Program-made: the position numbers and the translations under genes
The notes under the pieces: generated by a model
The model's database searches: none
The model's input: only the letters and a program-made list of their open reading frames with translations
What the model was told of the DNA's origin: nothing
Shown: positions 8,104 to 15,178 of the stretch, in pieces
Layout of the letters: every line of letters starts with the position of its first letter
Position numbering within the stretch: position 1 is the stretch's first letter
Origin: JAAZPG01 sp012797375
GTDB taxonomy: Bacteria > Acidobacteriota > Aminicenantia > Aminicenantales > UBA4085
NCBI GenBank assembly: GCA_937868205.1
Contig: CALMMC010000049.1
Span: forward strand, 1 to 64,000
Reading direction: 5' to 3'
Length of the DNA stretch: 64,000 nt

Positions 8104-8278
8104 GAATCGGCACCTGTTCAACCATTTTCCTATTCCCATTCATCTTCGAATGAGAGTATTTCGGGAAAAGGGCCAATATGGCCGCCGGCGCCGCAGGCAA
8201 AAGCAAATCCGGAAATGGATAACCAGGTACCGATTTCGAGATTTCGAAATGAGGAAATGGATAAACAGGTACCGATTT
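8104..8278. repeat. REP-like repeat cluster 5
   Basis: A reverse copy (8104-8130) and two forward copies (8211-8236, 8253-8278), the latter two almost identical, fill most of the gap between the lipocalin gene and the ychF promoter. A trailing GGGGACCGATTT at 8281 is a further fragment. Confidence 0.88.
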
Positions 8279-8340
8279 AACGGGGACCGATTTCGCCGGA
8301 AATATCGCGGGAAAAACGATTTCGGGGGGAAAGGCCTCCG

Positions 8341-8946
8341 CTAGCGCCCGGCGCAGCCCTGATCGGTCCTCACCAGCCGGGTCGCGTCGAATCCCATCTC
8401 CTCGCAGCGGCCGATGATCTGCTGGTACAAGCTCTCGTCGATCGACGGCGTGCGGGCCAGGATCCACAGGTAATCGCGGTTGGGGGCCCCGACGACGACA
8501 TGGCTGTAGTCCTCGGGCAATTCCAGAATCCAGTAATCCCCGCGGAAAGGCCAGAAAAATTGAACGCGGAGCTTGGCATTGCCCGTTCCCTCCACGACAA
8601 AGGCTTTCCCCCTGGCGACTTTGATCTCGCCCTCGGCCGAATCCTTCCGGCAGGAATTGACGACCCGGACATACCCCTTGTCCGTCATCTCATATTCGGC
8701 CTTGGAACAATGGCACCCCTTCTGAAACTTTTGGGGAAAGGCGGCGATCTCGTACCATGTCCCCATATACCTTTGCAGGTCGACATAGGCGACCGTTTCC
8801 AGGGCGGGAACACCGGCCGTTCCCGCCGTTTTCGCTTCACTCCCTCTCGCCGTCCCGGGCCCGTCTTCCGAAGCCGCGGCCTCCGCCGCGCCCACGGTAA
8901 CGGCGAAAAACCCCAAAGCAGCTAGAATAATGATGATATCCTTCAT
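8341..8946 (-). CDS. Lipocalin family protein (Blc-like), exported
   Basis: A 201-residue bacterial lipocalin. A signal peptide (about 1-22) and a Gly/Ala-rich linker precede the barrel. The first lipocalin motif is YMGTWYEIAAFP, and PNRDYLWILAR and CEEMGFDATRL match the Blc family C-terminus. Such proteins bind small hydrophobic ligands at the outer membrane or in the periplasm. The ATG at 8946 has GGAGG about 10 nt upstream and gives a clean signal peptide; the ATG 12 codons earlier (8982) would spoil it. No lipobox cysteine is obvious at the cleavage region, unlike E. coli Blc. Confidence 0.9.
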   Translation of the reverse strand: MKDIIIILAALGFFAVTVGAAEAAASEDGPGTARGSEAKTAGTAGVPALETVAYVDLQRYMGTWYEIAAFPQKFQKGCHCSKAEYEMTDKGYVRVVNSCRKDSAEGEIKVARGKAFVVEGTGNAKLRVQFFWPFRGDYWILELPEDYSHVVVGAPNRDYLWILARTPSIDESLYQQIIGRCEEMGFDATRLVRTDQGCAGR

Positions 8947-8988
8947 GTTGTTATTATCCTCCCGATTCCGCCCGCGTTTCAAGCGTTA

Positions 8989-9017
8989 TTGACAGGCCCG
9001 GCCGCTCCGGCTATAAC
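8989..9017 (+). promoter_or_regulatory. Consensus sigma-70 promoter of the LMW phosphatase gene
   Basis: TTGACA (8989-8994), a 17-bp spacer and TATAAC (9012-9017). The predicted transcript start is a few bases before the ribosome site GGAAGGA (9020-9026), giving a very short leader before the ATG at 9029. Confidence 0.75.
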
Positions 9018-9028
9018 TCGGAAGGATA

Positions 9029-9463
9029 ATGAAAATCCTCTTCGTCTGTTACGCAAACCTGTGCCGGAGCCCCCTGGCCGAGGCGATCTCCGAGTCCGAG
9101 TTCTCCGGCCGGATCGAAGCCCGGAGCGCCGGCGTCGCCCCCGCCCCCGGCCGTCCTTTCGAGGAGGCAGTCGATGTCGCCCGAAGGTTCTACAAGCGGA
9201 ACATCTCCCGCCACCGGACGCGCCATGTCCTCGACTTTTCGCTCCAGGACTTCGACTACATTATCGGCATGGATTCGAACGTCTTCATGCAATTGACGGC
9301 GATGTCCGAAATTCCGAAGGAGAAACTCTACGGTTGGGAAATCCCCGACCCGGCCGGCCTAGGCGTGGAAACCTACGAGAAAGCCGCCCGCTTGATCGAA
9401 CGGGAGATCGAACATTTTCTCGAGTTCCGGGAGCGGGAAGCCTACGAAGCCGGCTCTTCCTGA
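9029..9463 (+). CDS. Low-molecular-weight protein-tyrosine phosphatase family protein
   Basis: A 144-residue enzyme of the LMW-PTP/arsenate reductase fold. The phosphate loop C-x5-R-S is VCYANLCRSPLAE (Cys7, Arg13, Ser14) and the general-acid loop is EIPDPAG near residue 107, both placed as in true phosphatases. The usual GN before the second Cys is replaced by AN. It probably removes phosphate from protein tyrosine or arginine in the cytoplasm. It is a single gene with its own strong promoter and no kinase next to it. The substrate is unknown. Confidence 0.92.
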   Translation: MKILFVCYANLCRSPLAEAISESEFSGRIEARSAGVAPAPGRPFEEAVDVARRFYKRNISRHRTRHVLDFSLQDFDYIIGMDSNVFMQLTAMSEIPKEKLYGWEIPDPAGLGVETYEKAARLIEREIEHFLEFREREAYEAGSS

Positions 9464-9576
9464 GCCCCCCGACGGCCTGATGGCAGAAGATCAAGCCGCC
9501 GGCGGCCAAAGAGAACAGAGAACGACGAACAAAACGCGGTGATCATAACAAGAGAAAAATGAAAGAGGAGAACGCC

Positions 9577-10833
9577 ATGGCCCTGGACCTCGAACGCGTC
9601 CGTCATCAATTCCCCGCCCTCGCCGGCAACGCCGTTTTTCTGGACAACCCCGGGGGCACCCAGGTCGTCAAGAACTGTCTCGACCGGATGCTCGACTATC
9701 TCATCGAGGCCAACGCCAACCACGACGGCGCCTTCAAAACGAGCCGCGAGTCGGACGCCCTGGCCGCCCGCGCCCGCCAGGCCGCGGCCGATTTTCTCAA
9801 CGCCCGCCCCGAAGAAGTCGTCTTTGGGGCGAACATGACGACCCTGACCTTTCATCTTTCGCGCTCCCTCGCTCCGCGCCTCGGCCCCGGCGATTCCCTC
9901 GTCGTCACCCGTCTTGACCACGACGCCAACATTTCGCCCTGGCTTCTCCTGGCCCGCGACCGGGGGGCCGAAATCCTCTGGGTCGATTTCCATCCCGAAG
10001 ACGGCACCCTCGACTTGGCGGATCTCGACCGGGCCTTGGAGAAAAAACCCAAGCTCATCGCCGTCAGCTACGCCAGCAACGCCCTCGGGACGATCAATCC
10101 CGTGGCCGATATCGCCGCCCGGGCCCGGGCGGCCGGGGCGCTTGTCTTCGTCGACGCCGTCCATTACGCCCCCCACGGGCCGATCGACGCGGCCGCCCTC
10201 GGCTGCGACTTCCTGGCCTGCTCGGCGTACAAGTTCTTCGGTCCCCATCTCGGCCTTCTCTATGGGCGGCGGGAACTCCTGGAGGAGCTTCCGGCCTATA
10301 AAGTCCGGCCGGCCGACGACAGGGTCCCTTTCCGATTCGAGACGGGGACGCCCAACTTCGAGGCGCTCGCCGGCCTGCTCGGGACGATCGAGTATCTCGA
10401 GGAGCTCGGAACACGCTTCGGCGAGGATCCCGAGGCCGAGCCGGCCGACGATCCGTCCGGACGGAAGCGGAAGCTCCGCCGGGCGGCGGCGGCCGTCCGG
10501 GCCCATGAGCGGACGCTGGCCGCGGCCATGTTCGAAACGCTCCAAGCGATCCCCTCGATGAAAATCTTCGGGCTCACGGACCCGGCCCGCTTCGACGAAC
10601 GCGTCGCGACCTTCTCATTCCGCCTGGGGGACGTCCCCCCGCGGCGGATCGCCGAGGAGCTGGACCGCGACGGGATCTATGCCTGGGACGGGCACTACTA
10701 TGCCCTCGAGACGGTTCGGCGCCTCGGCCTCGAGGACAAGGGCGGCATGCTCCGGGTCGGGGCCGTCCATTACAACACTCTCGAAGACATCGCCCGGCTC
10801 GGCCGGTCGCTGGCCCGGATCGCCAAGGCCTGA
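9577..10833 (+). CDS. Class V aminotransferase, cysteine desulfurase-like (TIGR01976 type)
   Basis: A 418-residue PLP enzyme of the NifS/SufS-like superfamily. The Schiff-base lysine is Lys219 in ACSAYKFFGPHLG, and FVDAVHYAPHG contains the Asp that holds the PLP ring nitrogen. The opening FLDNPGGTQV is typical of the VC1184/TIGR01976 branch, whose substrate is not established. The ATG at 9577 follows GAGGAG by 6 nt; the ATG at 9559 is less likely. No Fe-S assembly genes surround it, so a housekeeping IscS role is doubtful. Confidence 0.9.
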   Translation: MALDLERVRHQFPALAGNAVFLDNPGGTQVVKNCLDRMLDYLIEANANHDGAFKTSRESDALAARARQAAADFLNARPEEVVFGANMTTLTFHLSRSLAPRLGPGDSLVVTRLDHDANISPWLLLARDRGAEILWVDFHPEDGTLDLADLDRALEKKPKLIAVSYASNALGTINPVADIAARARAAGALVFVDAVHYAPHGPIDAAALGCDFLACSAYKFFGPHLGLLYGRRELLEELPAYKVRPADDRVPFRFETGTPNFEALAGLLGTIEYLEELGTRFGEDPEAEPADDPSGRKRKLRRAAAAVRAHERTLAAAMFETLQAIPSMKIFGLTDPARFDERVATFSFRLGDVPPRRIAEELDRDGIYAWDGHYYALETVRRLGLEDKGGMLRVGAVHYNTLEDIARLGRSLARIAKA

Positions 10834-10970
10834 ATTTTTTTCGGGACGTCGGCGGAAGAATCATCAATCCGCCGCGGATCTGGTCAGAGAGCGATTCGCC
10901 CCGGCGGCCGAAACGTCCGGCGCCGGATGCTTCCGTGCAGATGTGGTGAACCCGGAACAGGTCTCCCGGA

Positions 10971-11096
10971 TCAGGTCTTTTCGGCCAGCCGGCGAAAGCT
11001 TCGATTGAGGGCGATGAACCACAGTGACCAGCCGAGGTGCATGATTCTCTGCTTGGCGCCGATCCAGGGGCCGAGAGTATCCGGCATATACGCCGT
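10971..11096 (-). pseudogene. 3' remnant of a GC-rich DUF998-like gene
   Basis: Reading leftward, this stretch encodes about 41 residues including YMPDTLGPWIGAKQRIMHLG and GWSLWFIALN, then a TGA at 10973-10971. It aligns with the C-terminus of the intact DUF998 gene next door (YFPNILPGYFGLKQR, AGWTVWSVYLS). No start codon or ribosome site fits. Together with 11826-11928 it represents one gene whose middle (roughly 120 codons) has been replaced. Confidence 0.75.
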
Positions 11097-11825
11097 TCGT
11101 TGTGGTAAAATAAATTAAAAGAAGACTATGAGAATAAAATATTTATTAATTTTTGGATTGTTAAGTCCGTTGGTTTTTTGGATTACGACAATTCTTTGCG
11201 GATTACGACTTGAAGGATATAATCATTTTACCTGGTTGGTAAGTGAATTAGGAGCATTAGGGACCAGGACACAGGTTATTTTTACATTCGGATTAGTTTT
11301 AAGTTCCATCCTTAATTTTGTTTTCGTTATTGGTTCATTTAAATTTTGTAAAATGAGGCAATTGAATCTGATTCCTGTGATATTCCTATTGTTTTATTCT
11401 TTCCTTGCGGGACCAGCTCTATTTCCAATGCCTTTGAGACTGCATGGTATTGTTGGAATCCCTTTTCCTCTGATAATGTTTGCTCCGATCGTGAGCCTCA
11501 TTTTCTGGAGAAAGAAGGAGTATCAGGTAAAAATAAGAGTGATAGCCATCATTAGTTTCCTGATTATGCTATTGGGATTTTTAATTTATTTTCCGAATAT
11601 CCTGCCTGGATATTTCGGATTAAAACAAAGATTTTTATATGCAGGCTGGACTGTTTGGTCTGTTTATTTGAGCTTCAGGTTTTTGAAATTAAGTGCGAAA
11701 TAACTCAAGTGAACTGGAGGACATCCCCGATCTGGCATTTACCCTGCGGGCTGACCGGGGTGTCGGAATGACCCCTCCCGATTAATATTGCGTTGGTGTC
11801 AGGTCTTACATTAAACATTTGGAAC
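11097..11825. mobile_element. AT-rich foreign segment interrupting a DUF998-like gene
   Basis: About 730 bp of clearly AT-richer sequence lies between the 5' and 3' remnants of a GC-rich gene. It carries one complete gene (11128-11703). After that gene come a short inverted repeat, GGGGT (11757-11761) and ACCCC (11771-11775), and the motif GTTGGTGTCAGGTCTTACAT near 11793, which may belong to a further repeat type. No transposase or clear terminal repeats are seen, so the insertion mechanism is unknown; an assembly chimera is possible. Confidence 0.5.
11128..11703 (+). CDS. DUF998 family membrane protein (AT-rich)
   Basis: A 191-residue protein with about six membrane segments, matching the DUF998 family of unknown function: an N-terminal LLSPLVFWITTILCGLRLEG, then a WLVSELGALGT loop and a C-terminal AGWTVWSVYL segment. 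Codon use is strongly AT-biased (many AAA, ATT, TTA), quite unlike all neighbours, which indicates recent transfer. It is inserted between two fragments of a GC-rich homologue lying on the opposite strand. A weak purine-rich ribosome site (AAGAAG) precedes the ATG. The function is unknown. Confidence 0.85.
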   Translation: MRIKYLLIFGLLSPLVFWITTILCGLRLEGYNHFTWLVSELGALGTRTQVIFTFGLVLSSILNFVFVIGSFKFCKMRQLNLIPVIFLLFYSFLAGPALFPMPLRLHGIVGIPFPLIMFAPIVSLIFWRKKEYQVKIRVIAIISFLIMLLGFLIYFPNILPGYFGLKQRFLYAGWTVWSVYLSFRFLKLSAK

Positions 11826-11928
11826 CCAGGTGGCTGTAGTCGCCCAGCCGGGCGGCGCAGAGAAATATCGTTCCCCAAAACAACAGGACCGCCAGGATGC
11901 CTGCATCGAGCCATCGGCTTTTATTCAT
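11826..11928 (-). pseudogene. 5' remnant of a GC-rich DUF998-like gene
   Basis: The ATG at 11928 opens MNKSRWLDAGILAVLLFWG and continues to LGDYSHL, which aligns with the N-terminus of the intact DUF998 protein (GLLSPLVFWITTILCGLRLE, GYNHFTWLV). Similarity stops at the edge of the AT-rich insert (about 11825) and the frame ends a few codons later. Its missing C-terminus is found at 10971-11096. Confidence 0.75.
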
Positions 11929-11978
11929 GGGGGCGATATTCCCTTGAACGTTCATTCGGAAACAAGACGAGCGAGATC

Positions 11979-12545
11979 CTATTTCCTTTGGCTCCACAGC
12001 CGGTCGCGGGTCTTGACCCGGAAATATCCCCGGCCGACGGCCCGGATGTCCTCCACCGAATAGAACGCCTCGGGCCGGCATTGACGGACCGTCTCGATGA
12101 CCCGGGGCAGATTGACCCGGTCGAGGACCAAGAAGATGATCTTGACCTTCCCGCTTTTTCCCTCTCCGTCGATGCAGGTCACGCCGTGCTTTTCCTCCCG
12201 GAGGCGTTCGACGAGCGCGTCCGCATTGTTCGGAGTGATGACCCGGAGAAGGACGTTCCCCACGGCCAGTTTTTCCTCGATCCGCATGCCGACGTAGGTC
12301 CCCATGGCGAAGCCGGCCCCGTAGGCCAGGTAATAAAAAGGATTGGTCAGGTTCTGCATGATCTGGGTGATGGCCACCAGCCAGATAATAACCTCGAAAA
12401 AACCCAGAAGCGGGGCTAGAAGCCGCCGGCCCTTCGAGATGAAGATGATCCGCATCGTCTGGAGGCTGACGTCGAAGATGCGGGCCGTGAAAATCAGCAG
12501 GGGAAGAATCACCCATTTGAAGAGGTCGAAATTCAGGAATTCCAT
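11979..12545 (-). CDS. UPF0316 family membrane protein (DUF5698 + DUF2179)
   Basis: A 188-residue protein with three N-terminal membrane helices (about residues 8-85; contains FTARIFDVSLQTMRIIFISK) and a C-terminal DUF2179 domain (about 100-175) of the kind also found in YitT-like proteins. The family has no established function. The ATG at 12545 has AGGAAGG about 6 nt upstream; the upstream open extension is not coding. It starts 14 bp after the small exported-protein gene ahead of it, suggesting one transcript. Confidence 0.88.
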   Translation of the reverse strand: MEFLNFDLFKWVILPLLIFTARIFDVSLQTMRIIFISKGRRLLAPLLGFFEVIIWLVAITQIMQNLTNPFYYLAYGAGFAMGTYVGMRIEEKLAVGNVLLRVITPNNADALVERLREEKHGVTCIDGEGKSGKVKIIFLVLDRVNLPRVIETVRQCRPEAFYSVEDIRAVGRGYFRVKTRDRLWSQRK

Positions 12546-12559
12546 CGCCGCCTTCCTCC

Positions 12560-12913
12560 TCACTCCGCGGGCCGGGTTCCGGCGGCCGCGGACCATTTTG
12601 CCCGGAGGGCCGGGTCGTCCAGCCTCTTGACCAGCACGCCCCCGACGACCGGCCGCGCTTGGAAGACCGTCTTTTTTCCTGTGTGCGCTTCCGGAGAGAT
12701 GACGTCGACGGCCAAGAGGCAACCGTCGCTGAATTTCTCCTTGGGGGCCGGAAGCGGCGTTCCGGCCAGGTCGGCCGCCGACCGGATGCTGAAGCAGGGA
12801 TCATGGGCGATCCGCGGCTCGGCCGGCGGCCGGAAGGGCGTCGTTTCCGCGGCCGAGGCGGCGGGAAAAAGAGCGGGCGTAATCAGGAAGATGCGGCAAA
12901 AGCGGGCGATCAT
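12560..12913 (-). CDS. Small exported protein of unknown function
   Basis: A 117-residue protein with a signal peptide (MIARFCRIFLITPALFPAAS) and a mature part of ~95 residues with two cysteines (PCFSIRS, DGCLLAVDV). I recognise no family. The ATG at 12913 has GGAGG 5 nt upstream, favouring it over 12937. It is followed closely by the UPF0316 gene and preceded by repeat cluster 6. Confidence 0.6.
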   Translation of the reverse strand: MIARFCRIFLITPALFPAASAAETTPFRPPAEPRIAHDPCFSIRSAADLAGTPLPAPKEKFSDGCLLAVDVISPEAHTGKKTVFQARPVVGGVLVKRLDDPALRAKWSAAAGTRPAE

Positions 12914-12994
12914 GACGTCCTCCGGGGAATATTTCAACTGAGTCTATTTTATGTTTCGCGTGAGTATTTCTCAATCCCGGCGCATGGCCGGTCA

Positions 12995-13072
12995 ATTCGG
13001 AACCTGTTTATCCATTTCCATATTTCAACAGGTTCAGATTTAAATCGGGAAATGGATAAACAGGTTCAGATT
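12995..13072. repeat. REP-like repeat cluster 6
   Basis: A reverse copy (12995-13019), a partial forward copy (13026-13040) and a full forward copy (13047-13072) with the variant ending CAGGTTCAGATT. The last copy abuts the PiT gene, whose TAA stop (13073-13071) overlaps its edge. This is the last clear cluster of this repeat family in the window. Confidence 0.88.
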
Positions 13073-14066
13073 AAAATAGGATGCCGAAGAACTCGTACAA
13101 AAGGCCGGCGCAGAGGGCGCTCATCGGGATCGTCAAAATCCAAGCCCAGACGATCTTGATCGTCACCTGCCACTTGACCGCGGCCGCGTTCTTGGCCGCT
13201 CCGACGCCGGCCACGGCCCCGGTGATGACATGGGTCGTCGAGACGGGAACCCCCATGTGAGTGGCTGTGAAGATGGAGACGGCGCTGGCCGCCTCGGCGC
13301 AGAATCCGTCGATGGGTTTAAGCTTGACGATCCGCTGGCCCATCGTCTTGACGATCCGCCATCCCCCCGAAAGCGTGCCCAAGGCGATCGCCGTGTGAGC
13401 CGAGAGGACGATCCACAAGGGGATGTGGAATTCCTTCATGTGTCCCGAGGTGAACATCAGGCCGGCGATGAGACCCATCGTCTTCTGGGCGTCGTTTCCG
13501 CCGTGGCCGAGGCTATAGAGAGCGGCCGAGGCGAATTGCAGGCGCTTGGCCCAGACATCGACGACGGCCATCGGCCGCTTGTGAACGATCCAGGTCGTCA
13601 CGACCTTGAGGACGATCCCGAAGATCATCCCGAGCAAAGGGGCCAGGACGATAAACACCGCGATTTTCACCCAGCCGGAAACGATGACGACCTTGAAGCC
13701 GGCCTTGGCCACAGCCGCCCCGAGATATCCGCCCATCAGGGAGTGGGAGGAGCTCGAGGGCAGTCCCCAGTACCAGGTCAGGATGTTCCAGGAGACGGCT
13801 CCCAGAAGCCCGCAGAGAATGACCATCGGGTCGACGACGGAAATGTCGATCAAGCCGGTTCCGATGGTTTTAGCCACGGCCGTGCCGAAGATCAGAAAGG
13901 CCACGAAATTGAAGAACGCGGCCCAGATGACGGCTTGCTTGGGGCTGAGCACCCGCGTTGAGACGATCGTCGCGACCGAGTTGGCCGCGTCGTGCAGGCC
14001 GTTGGTGAAATCAAAAATGAGGGCGATGGCGATGATGAAGGCGATGAAACCGAAGCTGGACTCCAT
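13071..14066 (-). CDS. PiT-family inorganic phosphate transporter
   Basis: A 331-residue PHO4/PiT carrier with about ten membrane helices that imports metal-phosphate, driven by protons or sodium. The duplicated family signatures are present: FDFTNGLHDAANSVAT near the start and GHGGNDAQKTMG in the second half; GLPSSSSHSLMGG and GVPVSTTHVITGA are the paired re-entrant segments. The ATG at 14066 is chosen because the sequence begins cleanly with a membrane helix; the longer open frame overlaps the DUF47 gene. The DUF47 partner precedes it in the usual operon order. Its last codons border REP cluster 6. Confidence 0.95.
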   Translation of the reverse strand: MESSFGFIAFIIAIALIFDFTNGLHDAANSVATIVSTRVLSPKQAVIWAAFFNFVAFLIFGTAVAKTIGTGLIDISVVDPMVILCGLLGAVSWNILTWYWGLPSSSSHSLMGGYLGAAVAKAGFKVVIVSGWVKIAVFIVLAPLLGMIFGIVLKVVTTWIVHKRPMAVVDVWAKRLQFASAALYSLGHGGNDAQKTMGLIAGLMFTSGHMKEFHIPLWIVLSAHTAIALGTLSGGWRIVKTMGQRIVKLKPIDGFCAEAASAVSIFTATHMGVPVSTTHVITGAVAGVGAAKNAAAVKWQVTIKIVWAWILTIPMSALCAGLLYEFFGILF

Positions 14067-14071
14067 CGGAG

Positions 14072-14698
14072 TCAGCTGCCCTTGACGACGATGCCCTCGA
14101 CCGTGTTGCTCATGTACTGGAAGACGTCCATGATCCGCTCCAAGGTGATCAGGATGTCCTTCCACTTCATCAGCTCGATCGGGTCCTTCTCCTCTTTAAA
14201 CAGCTGGCGGAGGGTCCGGTGGTAGATCACGTCGCCCTCGTCCTCCAGGTCATGGATCTCCCGGATCTCCTTCCAGATCTCGTCCGTGTACTTCTGCTTG
14301 TCGAACGTCTCCTTGACCAGGGCGATCAAAGCGGCGGTCGCCCTCCCGATCAGCCGGGCGAACTCGTCGATGAACGGGCGCTTCTCGGTTACTTCGTAGA
14401 GGTAGACGTTATGGAGGGTGTTTTCCAGAAGATCGATGATGTCGTCGTACTCATGGATCAGGCGGTAGATGTCTTCCCGGTCGAACGGGGTGATGAAGCT
14501 CTTGTTGATGAGGTTGATGATCCCATGGGTGATATCATCCGCCCGGTGTTCGATTTCCTTGGATTTCTGCCAATATTTCTCGAAATCGCGGAATTCGACG
14601 GAAAATGTGTGAAAGACATCGGCGATTTCGGCAAGGCAGACCGACATTTCCTCGAAGTGCTCGGCGAACGCGGGGGCTTTGGGAAGAAGAAATTTCAT
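14072..14698 (-). CDS. DUF47 (PhoU-like) phosphate transport accessory protein
   Basis: A 208-residue, all-helical protein of the DUF47 family, related to PhoU and typically paired with PiT carriers, whose activity it is thought to modulate. Visible landmarks are the acidic helices with EIEHRADDITHGI, ITPFDREDIYRLIHEYDDIID and HDLEDEGDVIYH, which carry the E/D-x-x-x-D metal-binding pattern. It ends 5 bp before the carrier gene, so the pair is cotranscribed. Confidence 0.93.
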   Translation of the reverse strand: MKFLLPKAPAFAEHFEEMSVCLAEIADVFHTFSVEFRDFEKYWQKSKEIEHRADDITHGIINLINKSFITPFDREDIYRLIHEYDDIIDLLENTLHNVYLYEVTEKRPFIDEFARLIGRATAALIALVKETFDKQKYTDEIWKEIREIHDLEDEGDVIYHRTLRQLFKEEKDPIELMKWKDILITLERIMDVFQYMSNTVEGIVVKGS

Positions 14699-15142
14699 GA
14701 TGACGCCTTGGGAAAAATGAGAAATATAAATGCGGCGGAGGGGGATTGCGACGGAAGACGGACAGCCATGAGGGAGTCACTATATCCGACGCGGCGGCGG
14801 AAATCAAATCAAGCGCCTCGCGCCGGGACCGGCGCATTTTCCGCCCTTCGGAACCCGCGTCCCGCGTTCTCCGCATAGAAGATAAGGGAGGGGGTTATCC
14901 GGTTCAAACGCGAACTCCGGGAAGACGGTTGTCTCATTCGAAGCGGAGCCTGCGGAAACCGCCCGAGACCAGGGATCGGATGGATCTCGACCTCCGGATC
15001 AACGGCTTCACGGGGCCGCCGGAAATTCAGCGGCAACCGCGCGTCCGACGATCCTCCCGCCGGAGAACGATCCCCCCATCGGCCGTTTTTCGAGCCTCCC
15101 GCGTCCTCTTTTCAATCGTGCGCGACACGGGTTTCCGTCCGG
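14699..15142. other. Gene-free divergent region
   Basis: No convincing gene is seen in this ~440-bp stretch between the leftward DUF47 gene and the rightward CDF gene. Open frames crossing it (for example from 14746 rightward) have Arg/Pro-rich, low-plausibility translations and are shadows. It presumably holds the promoter of the phosphate operon, but no strong -35/-10 pair was picked out. Confidence 0.6.
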
Positions 15143-15171
15143 TCGACAGGCCCGGGACGATGTGCTATATA
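15143..15171 (+). promoter_or_regulatory. Probable promoter of the CDF gene (leaderless transcript)
   Basis: TCGACA (15143-15148), a 17-bp spacer and TATATA (15166-15171). The expected start point falls at about 15178, essentially at the ATG (15179), and no ribosome site is present, so the mRNA may be leaderless. Confidence 0.5.
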
Positions 15172-15178
15172 AGACCCT

